DNA of 64,000 bases from Herpomyces periplanetae (Eukaryota; Ascomycota; Laboulbeniomycetes; Herpomycetales; Herpomycetaceae), in the NCBI GenBank assembly GCA_009733715.1, contig WMKJ01000072.1:1-64000 (forward strand), written 5' to 3'. Numbering within the stretch: position 1 is the stretch's first letter; the number at the start of each line of letters is the position of its first letter. The notes under the pieces are model-generated. The model did not search any database. It was not told where the DNA came from and worked only from the letters and a program-made list of their open reading frames with translations. Positions 1 through 11,306 of the stretch are shown here, piece after piece. A program made the position numbers and the translations under genes.

Positions 1-1
1 T

Positions 2-679
2 AATTCGGATGTGGATAAGACCTCTAGGTTATACTTATGGATTGGAACTGGAAGCCATGCAGATGAAGTTGGATGTTCAAGACTGATTGCAATGGAGGTG
101 GCAGGACGTGAGAAAGCAGAAGTAATAGAAATCAGTGAAGGTCAAGAATCGGATAAGTTTATTTCGCATTTTATAGGAATTGATGGACTGGATATTGAAA
201 GTTGTCGGGAAAAATTACCCAAGAATTGGGAATGTTGGAAGGAAAAGAGTCGTGTGGATTATTTGAAGGCCCAATGTTTTCGAATTAGCGAAGACGATAA
301 AGGAGAAAATGTAAAGATAGCTGAGTTGACACCATTCAGCGCAGCGGATTTCCAGGGAAAAGACGTTTTCGTTGTTGACGCTTGGTTTGAAATTTATGTA
401 CTGGCTGGACCTGAAGCAAAATATAGTCCAAACGCATTTACCGCGGCATTGTTGTTTGCCCAAGATTTTAGCATTTTATGCGCCAGTTTAAACGACCGAC
501 CTTTTGTACCGGCTTCAACGGTTGTTTTTTGTGGGTTACCTCGAGGTGTTAAAGAAGTCATTCGTGGATGGAGCAAAGGTATTCCTTGGGCTAACAATAA
601 TGACGATGCCCCATTACAAAGTGAAAGTTCTCTTGATTTAAGTGCAACTCTTGAGGTAATTCTTAGTCCGGATAATTGA
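2..679 (+). CDS. gelsolin/villin-like protein, 3' end (5' end cut by window)
   Basis: The reading frame is open to the left edge of the window, so this is the C-terminal part of a longer gene. The first visible residues (LYLWIGTGSHADEVG, then RLIAMEVAG) fit the end of a gelsolin repeat. A second repeat follows from about residue 90, with FRISEDDKG, a DVFVVDAWFEIYVLAG block matching the D-x-W-x-x-[VI]-[FY] core of gelsolin domains, and an AQDF helix. Gelsolin-family proteins cap, sever or bundle actin filaments in the cytoplasm, often under calcium control. The visible part covers about two domains and ends with a normal TGA. The number of upstream repeats cannot be told, so fragmin, severin and villin types are all possible. 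It runs tail-to-tail with SAP18. Confidence 0.62.
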   Translation, partial: NSDVDKTSRLYLWIGTGSHADEVGCSRLIAMEVAGREKAEVIEISEGQESDKFISHFIGIDGLDIESCREKLPKNWECWKEKSRVDYLKAQCFRISEDDKGENVKIAELTPFSAADFQGKDVFVVDAWFEIYVLAGPEAKYSPNAFTAALLFAQDFSILCASLNDRPFVPASTVVFCGLPRGVKEVIRGWSKGIPWANNNDDAPLQSESSLDLSATLEVILSPDN

Positions 680-972
680 GAGAAGAATATTTTACATTGA
701 CGAGTATTATTTCGAAATATTCTCTGTACGATGAATGTTAATGCTGCTATGCGCTGTCTATATCATGTCTTGTCTTGCCTTGCCTCATGACTACAAGACT
801 TGGTTGTACATCTTGAACCCGGGTTTTAAGGTTTATCGGACTTCCAGTCAGTCTATAGCATGGTTCGATGTGAGGTACGTATGTTGCACTCCTGATACAT
901 AACGAGGGAAGGGAATTTCATGTATTAATAAAGCCCATCATACCCAAAAGTAAGATGGTTTAATGGAAATTG

Positions 973-1836
973 TTAAGAACGTCTTGAACCAAAATCCCGA
1001 ACAGGTGGAAAAATGGCACATGCAACGAAATCGCCTATTATAAACCGAGCATCTCCCAATGTACGCTCAACATCACCCGTCAATTCATACGCTAGTTTAG
1101 CAGCCGGTGATCTTAATGACGTATCCTTTTTATCGGAATTTCGCCCCTTCGGTGATGCTTCTTCACGATAATTCTTATCGGATATCGATGATGGTTCATC
1201 AGACGATTGACGACCTATAACAGGCGGCTTATCTGACGATTGTGACGGTGTATATGAATTTCGATGTGTACCATGATTTTTAGATGATTTTTCGTTATCG
1301 TCCCGATCTTTATGGTTTGATGCTATAAATTCTTTTTGTGACATGGTTGAAGTGTATTCCGTTTGACTTGGTTCATCCCGCGAAACTGGGGAGTCCCCCA
1401 GAGGTGCACCAATACCTATACTGCCCAAGTCCTTACTTGTATAAATTGGTGTAGTGGCCGATGAGCGCGTGTCTGGAAATATAAGTCTAAAACTTATACG
1501 AGTTCCAGACATAGGACGTGGGAATAAGTTTGGTAACGCAGCGTATAATAAATGAGTTAACTCCCTAAGTGAACAAGAGGGCCACGTGTAAATTTGTAGA
1601 TGAGATGAGAAAGCATTATGTGAAGAATTTGTCGACTGAAACTCCTCCAAACTATAAAAATTGTCAGTTAACTCAATCATGCGCCCGTAGATAAATGAAT
1701 AAAAAAACCTAAACTTAGCACACAAATGAAATACGCGCTCAGTGAATTACCGGTGAAATGAGCCTGACTTATAAAATAATTTTAATAGAAATGGTGTAGT
1801 TTTATATCTATCTTGAACTACCATTGAAGTTTTCAT
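973..1836 (-). CDS. SAP18: SAP18 homologue (Sin3-associated polypeptide / ASAP complex subunit), two exons
   Basis: Exons are 1836-1751 and 1651-973 with a 99-base intron (1652-1750, GTAATT...CTGAC...TATAG). Joining them gives 254 residues. Exon 1 encodes TTPFLLKLFYKSGSFH, matching the CPFLLRVF start of SAP18; exon 2 continues RLEEFQ and SSHLQIYTWPSCSLREL, the conserved SAP18 core, and ends with RFIIGDFVACAIFPP, the conserved last strand. SAP18 has a ubiquitin-like fold and joins the Sin3 histone deacetylase and the ASAP/PSAP splicing-linked complexes in the nucleus. Between the core and the last strand there is an insertion of about 100 Ser/Lys/Asp-rich residues absent from the roughly 150-residue animal proteins. 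The longer frame starting at 1725 is an intron read-through and is not the real start. Confidence 0.88.
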
Positions 1837-2116
1837 ATCGAAGGATTGACTTGAAGCGTTTTATGTAAATATTTTAGTTAAGAAGAAAATTTAGCGATAT
1901 AAATTTCTCGTAAAGGCAAGCAATTTCACAAAATCTCCAAAAAAGTTCGTGATAATTGCACCGCCACGCTCTCGCTTGCACAAGCGCGCACGTGACTGCA
2001 GCGGGGAGTGTACCGGCATGGTCACGGGGACAGCTGGGAGGGACGCGGTGTTGGGAGAATTTGTGGAGGTAAATTTAGTTGATGTTTGAATCATTTACAA
2101 ACAAATCAGTGGTAAA
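1837..2116. promoter_or_regulatory. shared divergent promoter of SAP18 and PRP18
   Basis: The two ATG codons are only 280 bases apart and point away from each other, so both promoters must lie here. A CACGTG hexamer at 1989-1994, flanked as GCACGTGAC, sits 123 bases before the PRP18 start. It lies in a locally GC-rich patch (about 1960-2045) that contrasts with the AT-rich flanks. Which factor binds is unknown; in fungi this hexamer is the classical site of Cbf1/USF-type bHLH proteins. Confidence 0.6.
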
Positions 2117-3238
2117 ATGGATTTTGCATCAGTTATGAAAACGCAGATTCTGCGAAGTAAACAAACTTGCAATATAGATGGACAGGGTTCGAAGTATATT
2201 AAGCGAAGTGAACTGGAAGCAGAACGAGAAGCTCGGTATCGTGAGGAACAAGAAAAGATTGAACAAGCACGTTTATTAAAAGCAGAACGAAAGAGACTTC
2301 AAGATGAAGAAGACTCTTTACGGGCAAGCCGAATCGTTGAGAAGAAACGAAGACTTGCGGAAGAAGGTCGTCGAAGACGTGAGATTCAGGCCACACAAGA
2401 AGAAGCAGATCGACGAAAACGATTAGGTTTACCACAATTAACAGAGTCTAAAACAATGGATACGGGTGCAGCTAATACTGCAGCAGGTTTAAAAGAGAGT
2501 ACTACGTTAAGCAGTGAAAATTTAACGGAAGATGAATTAATACGGCGATTTCGTGCATTGAATGAACCAATCTGCTTGTTCGGGGAAACGTTTCGACAAA
2601 AACTTCGACGATACCGGCATGTAACAGCCAAAGCTGAAACGGCTGCAGCTAGCAATACCGGACTAGTCAATGCACCTATTCGTACAAAGTTACCAGCGGT
2701 TAATGAAGCTGACATGAAGATTGACGGGCGTGTACCAACGTGTAAAGAAGAGCGTTACCAACTGTTTTGCAAGTTAGCATCGTTTTTTAACATGGTACTT
2801 CGTGAATGGGATATAGCCTTGAGCGAACGGGATGAAAGTGTTAAAGTTAGCTTTCAAGGCAAAGCAGCGACAAATGCCATGGTATCGGCTAGGGATAATT
2901 TACGCCCATTATTCAAAAAAATGGAACGAGATGAACTTGATAAAGCACTTCTTGAGCCTATTATCGAAATTGTTACAGAAGCACAAGCTCGCAAGTACGT
3001 TAACGCCAATGATGCTTATTTACGGCTAAGTATTGGTAAAGCTGCATGGCCAATCGGTGTTACTATGGTTGGTATACACGAACGAAGTGCGCGTGAAAAG
3101 CTACATCAGAGTGACAAAGGAACAGCACACATTATGAGTGATGAAACCACGCGCAAATTATTACAAGGTATTAAACGTTGTTTAACGTTTGCACAAACTC
3201 GTTGGCCACCCGATGACCAGATGCAGCTGATGGGGTAG
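2117..3238 (+). CDS. PRP18: pre-mRNA-splicing factor PRP18
   Basis: Intronless gene for 373 residues (human PRPF18 is about 340). Residues 30-105 form a long charged coiled coil. Residues about 136-168 are the PRP4-like (SFM) motif, seen as LTEDELIRRFRALNEPI followed by LFGE. The Prp18 helical domain spans about 205-365, with the very conserved loop region YVNANDAYLRLSIGKAAWPI (about 295-314) followed by GVTMVGIHERSARE. Prp18 acts in the second transesterification step of splicing, stabilising Slu7 and the 3' splice site in the C* spliceosome. The conserved loop is intact, so the protein should be functional. It is divergent from SAP18, whose partner complexes also touch splicing. The 3' flank (3248-3272) carries a short GT/GC-alternating tract. 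Confidence 0.93.
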   Translation: MDFASVMKTQILRSKQTCNIDGQGSKYIKRSELEAEREARYREEQEKIEQARLLKAERKRLQDEEDSLRASRIVEKKRRLAEEGRRRREIQATQEEADRRKRLGLPQLTESKTMDTGAANTAAGLKESTTLSSENLTEDELIRRFRALNEPICLFGETFRQKLRRYRHVTAKAETAAASNTGLVNAPIRTKLPAVNEADMKIDGRVPTCKEERYQLFCKLASFFNMVLREWDIALSERDESVKVSFQGKAATNAMVSARDNLRPLFKKMERDELDKALLEPIIEIVTEAQARKYVNANDAYLRLSIGKAAWPIGVTMVGIHERSAREKLHQSDKGTAHIMSDETTRKLLQGIKRCLTFAQTRWPPDDQMQLMG

Positions 3239-3366
3239 TGACTGGGATGCGTGCGTGTGTGCGTGTGTGCGCAAGCGCATTTGTACATACGTTTTCTAAA
3301 TTTTCCCCGTAACCGGCCAATGTAATCATCGTACTTGTTAACTTGAATAAATCTTTGCGGTCGACG

Positions 3367-5079
3367 ATGAGAGAAATTATCACCGTTCAATTTGGCGAAT
3401 GGGCTAATTATACGGGAGCAACGTATTGGAATGCACAACAAAGTTATTTTACATATCCAGACGTAGATCCCAATGGACGTACTGTCGAAGCAGACGAACC
3501 ACTAGTCAATCATGATGTTTCGTTTCGTGCAGGTCAAGCATTGAATGGATCGCAAACCTACACACCTCGATGTCTTGTTTACGATATTAAGAACAACTTT
3601 GGAAGTTTACGCACTTGGAACGGAGAGTATACTGAACCCAATATTTCCCCGGGCCATGGTGTATCAAATGTATGGACAAGCAAGTTAAATGTTTCACAAA
3701 CGGCCAACTTGATAGAACCTTCATCGTATACCCTAGCGTTAAACGCAGGTCACGATCATCCCGTTTTAACGGATAAAGATGTTCGTTACTGGTCAGATTA
3801 CTTGGAAGTTAATTATCATCCTAAATCCCTTGTTGAATTATCATCACCAGATATCAGCTTGCTAGGGATATCGAGTAACACTAACTACGACGTTGGTGAT
3901 TTATTGTGGAAATGTATTAACCAAGCTGACCAAAATGAAGGTTTTCATAATAATTTGCGTAATCAGTTAGAAGAATGTGACGGCTTACAAGGGATTCAAA
4001 TATTTGGGGAGTTAACAAGTGCTTGGGGTAAAGTAGTGGGAAAATCTCTGGAGTGTATTCACGATGATTTGGGCAGCAAAGTATGCATTTGGACATGGGG
4101 TGGTGATAATACTAAATCAGATTTATCTACGAAGGAAGAGATTTTACAATCCTTACACTTAGCTCAGTCATTAGAGTCTATTATACCTCACACATCTATT
4201 ATTGTGACACTGGGAACACCGCATAGTCCAACGGATTCAATGTTAATACCAAATGAAACATTATTCCAACGTAGCGCAATTCAAGCTATGGCCATGGAAT
4301 CAATAAGTTTTCCAAATCGAGCAAAAAGTCCTATACCAGTGTGTTGCCCATTTTCACGATATTCTTGTACCCAGAATGCCTCGATGTGGGATCTGACCAG
4401 TACACTGACGTATGGAAGTTCCAACACCCCAGATGGTGATAGTTACCGGAATATATCTAGATTAAGTATGCAATTAGAGCATAGACCTGATACATGGTAT
4501 TTTGACGGAGTTAATTCACCAAACGAATCAAGCTTGGTTAATGATAGTGATGGTATGGATAAGCTTGAAGTTTTTAGCCAAATTAACGTAGCGAGGGGAC
4601 AAGTTTACTTTAACGAGACATCGCGAGGCGGACAACGGTTTGCGATATGGCGTACAAATGCTGAAATCGGTGGACAAGATAAATCACCACGTTACACATA
4701 CCGTAGTCCAATTTCGTATTCGCTAAGTGCGGCATTTCCGCATACATTTAACCTACGGCGTAATACATCAAACTGCGGACATGTTGCTCTAAACGTTTGC
4801 TTGGATGTTTCATCCTCTACTTACACCCAACTTATACATCTGGCACAGTTAATGGGATCCGGCAAAGTTAATGTACTGCGTGATCCACAAACTGTTGTAC
4901 ATCAACGGTATCTTGCCCATGGCTTATTCCGTTTAAACTCACAAACTTCCAAGGGTGTGTGGTCGCAGGATGTCAACGATACAGTTAATCGGTTAATTAA
5001 TATTGCTCATGCCTACGCTGTACCTGCCACTGTGGTTGATACTTTGTATGAATCCGATGAACTTGACGAATTATCCTAG
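3367..5079 (+). CDS. DML1: Misato/DML1 tubulin-like protein
   Basis: Intronless, 570 residues, the same length as human MSTO1. It opens with REIITVQFGEWANYTGATYW, the diagnostic N-terminal Misato segment that resembles the start of tubulin/FtsZ. I chose the ATG at 3367, because the upstream TTG extension does not fit the family. The tubulin-like region continues with FQLISPG-type elements replaced by RCLVYDIKNNFGSLRTWNG and a later DNYWSEFL-like DKDVRYWSDYLEVNYHP. Misato proteins localise to mitochondria and influence mitochondrial distribution and DNA inheritance in yeast and animals. It follows PRP18 by 128 bases on the same strand. The C-terminal tail after residue about 540 is acidic and less conserved. 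Confidence 0.9.
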   Translation: MREIITVQFGEWANYTGATYWNAQQSYFTYPDVDPNGRTVEADEPLVNHDVSFRAGQALNGSQTYTPRCLVYDIKNNFGSLRTWNGEYTEPNISPGHGVSNVWTSKLNVSQTANLIEPSSYTLALNAGHDHPVLTDKDVRYWSDYLEVNYHPKSLVELSSPDISLLGISSNTNYDVGDLLWKCINQADQNEGFHNNLRNQLEECDGLQGIQIFGELTSAWGKVVGKSLECIHDDLGSKVCIWTWGGDNTKSDLSTKEEILQSLHLAQSLESIIPHTSIIVTLGTPHSPTDSMLIPNETLFQRSAIQAMAMESISFPNRAKSPIPVCCPFSRYSCTQNASMWDLTSTLTYGSSNTPDGDSYRNISRLSMQLEHRPDTWYFDGVNSPNESSLVNDSDGMDKLEVFSQINVARGQVYFNETSRGGQRFAIWRTNAEIGGQDKSPRYTYRSPISYSLSAAFPHTFNLRRNTSNCGHVALNVCLDVSSSTYTQLIHLAQLMGSGKVNVLRDPQTVVHQRYLAHGLFRLNSQTSKGVWSQDVNDTVNRLINIAHAYAVPATVVDTLYESDELDELS

Positions 5080-5771
5080 CTAGACGTGTTACTGGTGCCA
5101 ACTTTGGTTACCGAACTTTTACAAATGTATGCGTGCCGCACCGGGTCGTCGCCCCGCAATACCAATAGTTATTCTTATCAACGCTACGCAAATAATTCGT
5201 TTGTCTCCTGCTTACCAGTTCACGTACACTCATTCTTTCATTATGTTCTGCTGTACCTTGTGCTAATCGTTATCCCATGTGATTGCGGCGTGGCAGTCCC
5301 GACCCCCGACACGCACGTTACACTCCACTGGGCAAAACTGTGGGCTATTCCACCCCCATCAGTTTACTACAAACTTCATTCGTACAACACAAGTGCGTGA
5401 ATACCATTCCGTCATGTATAATTAACCGGCACAGTTGTGTACGACGAAAAATGTGGCTCTTGAAACGCCACGTCATTAATACAAGCAAATAGGTGAACTA
5501 CCAAGTAAAGCTAAACAACAAACAAGAGTAAAAGCAAGAGTAAGAGCAAGAGCCAGAGTATGTCTCAAATCCAAAGTGTAAACTACGAATAAATGGTTCA
5601 ACTAGATAGCAAGAGACAAGCGTGCGAGCGGCAAGCGAGCAAAGTAATGCTAATACAACATATATTGGGACGAGACCAACTAGTAATGCCAACTCCAAAA
5701 GTTAACAAATGGACATCACATCTACAAAATCGGGCCAAAAGGTGGTTATGCGGATGTACGGTCGGTCAAGT
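5080..5771. other. intergenic, convergent gene ends
   Basis: Both neighbouring genes end here. The stretch contains several chance open frames, none with a recognisable domain, start context or splice structure. A purine-rich simple stretch of repeated AGAGC/AAGAG units runs from about 5518 to 5570. I see no gene. Confidence 0.5.
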
Positions 5772-8700
5772 TTATGGAGACGTTTTAAAACAGTCACGAA
5801 AGGCGCTACGAGACGCATCAGCTGTCGCTTTGAAGATTGTCCGCCTTAAAAGAGAGTTGATGGTCTTGCAACGGTTCAACGAGTTGTGAGGACTTCGGGT
5901 ACGCACTTTATAATCCTCATAATCACTGGCTTCATCATCTCCATCATCATTATCGTCATCATTATGTTGACAGTACTCTTCGTCGCTATCACCATCATCG
6001 TCTTCATCATCATCATCATCACAACATGAAGTGTAATGACAATCATCGTCAGTTTTAAAGCTAACTCTTTGACTTCTAGTAGTATTTCTCGTTTCCGGAC
6101 GAGGTGTAAGAAATGAACACTCCGAGCATTTGCAACAACGGGAACCTGGTACATTTGAAGCATTGTGAGAGGCACAATTTCCCAAAGTACGAGGGTCATA
6201 TGGTGAAAAAATTGGAACAGGAATAGACATGGGTATATCAAAAGTGGAAGCACCTGGACCAAAAGTGTTAGTTGCCAAAGGATTCTGTGTATTATTAGCG
6301 TAAAAGAGCTGATAGGGAGGATGATGATGATGGTGATGCATCATTGGATAAAATGAAGTTGGAGGAGGCGGAGGTGGTGGAGTATAATAATTAGGACTAA
6401 TGAAACCATATATTCCAGCAGTAGCAGCGGCTGCGGCAGCCTGACAACATCTTCGAGAATCAATTTGGTCGTGAGATGACAAAATGGAATTATGAGCTAT
6501 AGGACAAGGCAATACACCAGAACCACAAACATGATCACCAGATTTGCTCTTTGCTGTAGCAGCAACTGAATTAGAAACGGACCCAAGTGTAGTGGAAGGG
6601 GCAGTTACGGTGGGAGTCGTGACTGCCGTTGGAGCCGAAGTTGATGCAGGAACCGGGGGATGACAAGGAACCGGGCCTGCACAGGGCAGGTACGATGGAA
6701 TAAACGGATGGAAGGAGCACATTGGGCAGTGATTGCCCATTTGAGGATAGTGTCTCAGATGTAAAGCGCAAGGACACGGAAGATGTATGGCAGGAGTGAC
6801 TGAAGAAGAATGATTTAAAGAATTATTTTGATGGGAAGTCTCATGATCATTGATATTCTGATGATGATGAGAAGGGGGGGGAGGTGGAGAGGGATTGGAA
6901 TCAACATTACCAGCTTGGTTAATGGAAGGAAGTTTATCATTATGAATTATTGGTTCAGAATCCCTTGTTCCCTCTGTATCAATTCCGGATACTCGAGGTA
7001 CTGAGCAATTATCACCCGTATCATGGGAAAATTTAACCGTGCAAGTTGGACAAAAGCATTCTGGTTTATCAAGGGGAATATCAAATTGAGAAGATGATAT
7101 TGAATTGGGCCATGCTTTCGAATTATTTGACTGATGATTATCATAGGAATATTGAGATCTTTCAGGATCTGATATTGAATGTTGATGAGTATTAAGATCA
7201 TCCAACTCATCATAACCATTATCCATTGTAGAATGCTGTACTGTTCCTTCTGCGGTATCATCATCACTACCATCATACTCTTCAAGATCACCTAATGAAT
7301 CAGCAGCAGTATCAAAACACTCTTCTTTGTGATCAAATGATGTGGCCGGCAAGGATGTTTGACAACTATGAAGAAGATTTTCCTTGTTATCCTCATCATC
7401 CATAGAAAAGGTATCCTGTTCATCAGCTCCAACTTGGTATGCGCTATCATGGGGATGAAATGGTTCTGATTCACAACATTTGGGATTTTCTTGGGTAGGA
7501 CAATTTGGTGAACTAGAAAGACGAAGGGATTCATGACCTGTATCCGAATCACATTCCTCCTCAAGTAGCGTCTCCAAGTATTCAATACGAGGCTCTAAAT
7601 CACGTTTAAAAGGACGATCAATTAATGGATTACACGGATAATCCACGATTGATTGTTGTTGTTGTTGCTGTTGGGTAAATTGATCAAATTGTGTACTATT
7701 TGGTACCAACATTTCCTTAACAGTATGGTCCAAATACCCATGATCATGATTATGAGGATTAACCATTCGGTCAACTGGATCGCGTTGATGTTCAAATTCG
7801 GAATTTGGAAGAGGTGGTAAAGGAGGTTGCGACAGCGCGGTTAATGGATTTGTAACTGACAAAGATGATAGTGGTGGTGGTGGTGAAACATTAACAGAAG
7901 GTATAAGAGTCGCAGGTAATGGAACTGAATCGCCAGATAGATCGAAAGTTTGTCGCTTGTATGATGAACGATTTTCGGCATTAAACTTTTTGCGAAATAC
8001 TGACCAAAATATTTCGCGTCGCGATACTTTTCCACTCGTATACTTAGTCGAAGTCACCGGGGTAGCACCAGACGACTTCCCGGCAATGTTAACGAGAGAA
8101 TCATTCGTAGATCGCGTTAAATCAGGAACGCCCTCCAATGAATCAGAAGCGTGTAAATCATTCTTGTTGTCTAAACCACCACAATAAGTGATATCAAGCT
8201 CATCGGATGTGTCAAAATGGACAGCAGATACGCTCATATCCGCCGCGTCTTCATAACCATGAAGTTGGGGGGTACGGGTTTCACCACTGGGTAAACCAAC
8301 CGCGTTAACAGGGCTAAAGTTTTCCGGTAATAAGTTTGATAATTCACCTGCCAAGTTTAGTTTCGATTCCGACAATAATAATGAAGAATATGACGGTACC
8401 GAAGATTCTTTACACGTCAAACCAAATGTTCCTATATTGTTAACATTTAACCCCGAAACTTTATTAACTTGTTCCTCATCCTTAACATAACCTTCATCTC
8501 TCCCATTTCCCGCTAACTCCTCCAACTTTAGTGGGATTGACGCGTCACGGGATAAGACACCGCCCGTATCACGTGAATTCATCAGGGTTTTAATATCGGG
8601 TAGGGAAGCCGTGGAATGCCGATGACCCAGACAAGGAAAAGTCGGCATCGGCATGAATGATGATCGAGAAACATCAGATAAACGCGGTCCGTCGGTCGGA

Positions 8701-10509
8701 AGGGTACCGACCGGAGAGTCTTTCATTAAATCACAGGTATCGGAAATCGGAGAATCCAAAATCCATGGGTAGAGTTTTTTGAGGGAAATATTTGTCCCAA
8801 TTAAGGGAAAAGATCTCGATCTTGACAACCGAACGGTTAATTCTTTTTGAAAGTTTGAAGGTATACATGGGTCATTTTCATTAGCAGGGTTAGCAATTGG
8901 GGAGTTGTCTTGGTTCACATGGAATTTAACGGGTTTTGTCTCGGTTTCGGTTTCCCCTTCCATTTCCTGGAACCTTTCGCGTGAAACTGTTAGCAATGAT
9001 TTAGTACGTATTGTACCCGTTGATAATGGTGGTGTAAGTGCTCTCTCTTGGTTAATTTGACGTGGAATAAGTGTATCCGTATATTCAAGTTTATCATCAT
9101 AATCGTATTGATCAAGATTTGGCGAATCGTAGTTAGCATGTTGTCGTTTTTGTTGCTGTTGATGCTTGAAATTCACAATATTAGGCGAACATGAAGTAAC
9201 AGTAGGTTGATGAATAGGAGGAATTGTTATGGGAAAATTATTTCCTTTGCTATTTCGACTTCCTACATTATTCGAATTAGCGTTCGGTTGACGAAATAGT
9301 GGCCATCGAAATATACTCGATTTATCGAGAAACGTTGGCCTTGTTTGTTTGGACTTTTTCCACATATGAGACGTTGGAAGTGGTAATATTAACTTTTTCC
9401 ACGAAGCGCTGGTCGATGCTAGCGGTGCACTCTGTTCTTTCGATGCGCCTGGAGGTTGCAATGAGGTTGAAATCAAACCACTTCGACTACCGCTTGCTGT
9501 CGTCAATAATGTAGCATGGAAACCTGGCCACCTTGACGAGTAAGGACTGATAAACGACGTTTTTCTGCTAATGTCTCGATATGGCCCAAGTGAAAGTGGA
9601 GAAAAAATTGCCTCTCGCTCCGCCGTTGTTGATACGGGTGAAGGGCTGGATAAAATGTTAAATCCGCGTACAATTTTATGCGATTTAGGTGTTAAAGCCT
9701 CATCAAAAAAACAATGAAGGGTCGTGGCGGCTTTTGCGCTTGTCGCCGATTTAATGGATCCATGACTGTTGACAGTCCTGCGCGAACTTGTAGCCTCCTC
9801 GTCCATGTCACTACCGTTGCATCGACGAGGAAGGGAGGCGGGTAGCCTAGAGGATGAAAATTCAGGGTGTTGGGGCCTGTGCACCGCATGCCTATTCGAC
9901 GATCCTGCATGATTCTCCGATAAACTATTCTGCGGTAAGGAGTTCTCATTTTCCACTATAGGGGGGGTGTGACATTCCCCGAGCAGGGTCCGTGATCTAG
10001 GGGTATGCGTATGTCTGTGTTGTCCATTCTGATATTCACTGTCGCACATTCTAATTAATTGCTCCGAGTCTTAAGTAGTGCACAGCGACGGGTTTTAGAC
10101 CCGAACAATCATTTGTCAGTTACATGGATAGTAAACTTTTTCATACATACTTTAACTTACTTCGCCGTGGTAATTCTTTGTTCCATTGTAACAGCATATT
10201 ATGCGATTGTGCAGCTGAGTGACAATTTCGCTGAATCAACGTTAAGTCGTCCGTGAATAACTTAGTAATTAAAATATCCGATGAAGCTGTCCTGTGACTA
10301 GCACATGGTGACGGGCATACGGATCGCGATGTAGACTCAATGCCGTAGGTCATTGCGAAGTCACTAGTTGGGCTCCCTCCTTCGTCTTCACTTGTCATTC
10401 GGGAAATAGGACTAGTGAAGGGAAATCGGTGTATCGCGGGTGCTAAAGGGGGGAAGGGGGGAAGGTTTCCACAGAGTAATTGATTAGCAGAATGCACACG
10501 TCTACACAT
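5772..10509 (-). CDS. very large low-complexity protein with Cys-pair motifs, function unknown
   Basis: The main exon (10069-5772) encodes about 1,430 residues without interruption. An upstream exon joins it in frame through a 91-base intron (10070-10160; donor GTAAGT, acceptor CTTAAG), extending the protein to an ATG at 10398 (1,511 residues) or 10509 (1,548 residues). The start is not settled. Most of the protein looks disordered: a Ser/Pro-rich first half, poly-Gln, poly-Pro, a His run, an Ala run and a long Asp/Glu tract near the C-terminus. Within the last 450 residues are short Cys groups: CFCPTC, CPCALH, HCPMC and CCKCSEC. These could bind zinc. The C-terminal 40 residues (NSLNRCKTINSLLRRTIF) are basic and may be the most constrained part. 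I do not recognise the family. Confidence 0.6.
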
Positions 10510-10513
10510 CCCA

Positions 10514-10830
10514 TCAATGTTCCGTCCGTGGTCCAGCGGCTACTGGTTTCTTCGTTCTTCTCATATCATCCCCTCCATTACAGAGGGAAGGATATATTGA
10601 ATGACAAGGGACAACATTCATGATTGAATCCACACGCACGCCTGCATCAAATTGTGCGCTTGGTACGCACGCATCCACAGGTATGTGGCAACGGTACACC
10701 ATGACTTTTGGTAAAGAATGCGATGAACTTACTGGTTGACGCTGCAGAGTTCCCTGGTTGAATATGCCGTTTTGGAAAATCCATACGTAGTAGACAGGAG
10801 TGGGACATTTTGTGGAGCGATGATGAGGCA
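10514..10830 (-). CDS. possible additional upstream exon(s), uncertain
   Basis: This minus-strand stretch is open for about 105 codons. It is preceded by a good acceptor (TTCATAG at 10831-10837, minus strand) and contains a GTAAGT that could be a donor near 10729. The translation (CPTPVYYVWIFQNGIFNQ, later YRCHIPVDACVP) looks like real protein, not simple-sequence noise, but I recognise no family. It could be a 5' exon of the large gene below it or part of a separate small gene. No splice joint to the exon at 10161-10509 could be made in phase with confidence. Confidence 0.3.
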
Positions 10831-11306
10831 CCTATGAATTATGGTAAATCAATAAGGCAAGAGTAAATAAATCGGGAGATTGATTAAGGAGAAATGGGCA
10901 AAATGCATGATTTTTCATTCAATAACGCCATGATATGCGCGAACAATCCGAAGCTTGTACAAGATAAATCGGATATTATGGAAGCGCAAGTTATGTTGAG
11001 AAAGGGAAAATAAGAGAATGGAAATGTATCGGCTCGGTTAACCCAGTAGGAGACTTGAGAGAAAGGTAGCAAGATTAACCACGTTTTGTTATCATTCATG
11101 AAAGATTTGGTAGCGTTAGCTTTGAGTGAATTTGTCTTTCGCGACCGATGGTTGCCCCCCCTCCCAGCTACGTGTTCACGAGCTAAATAGCCGAGCGAGC
11201 TCGATTTAGTTACTAGTACAATCGAGCATAATTCAGACCAACCGAACCCGGACCCGGGAGGAGGGGACGGGGGAGCGGGGAGGAGGTTAGAGGTGAGCAA
11301 AGATGA

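Noticed and set aside
2386-2715. Minus-strand frame inside PRP18
   Set aside because: Shadow of a strongly conserved coding region.
5593-5889. Plus-strand frame of 98 codons at the end of the giant minus-strand gene
   Set aside because: It overlaps the C-terminal coding part of that gene and has no domain or splice context.
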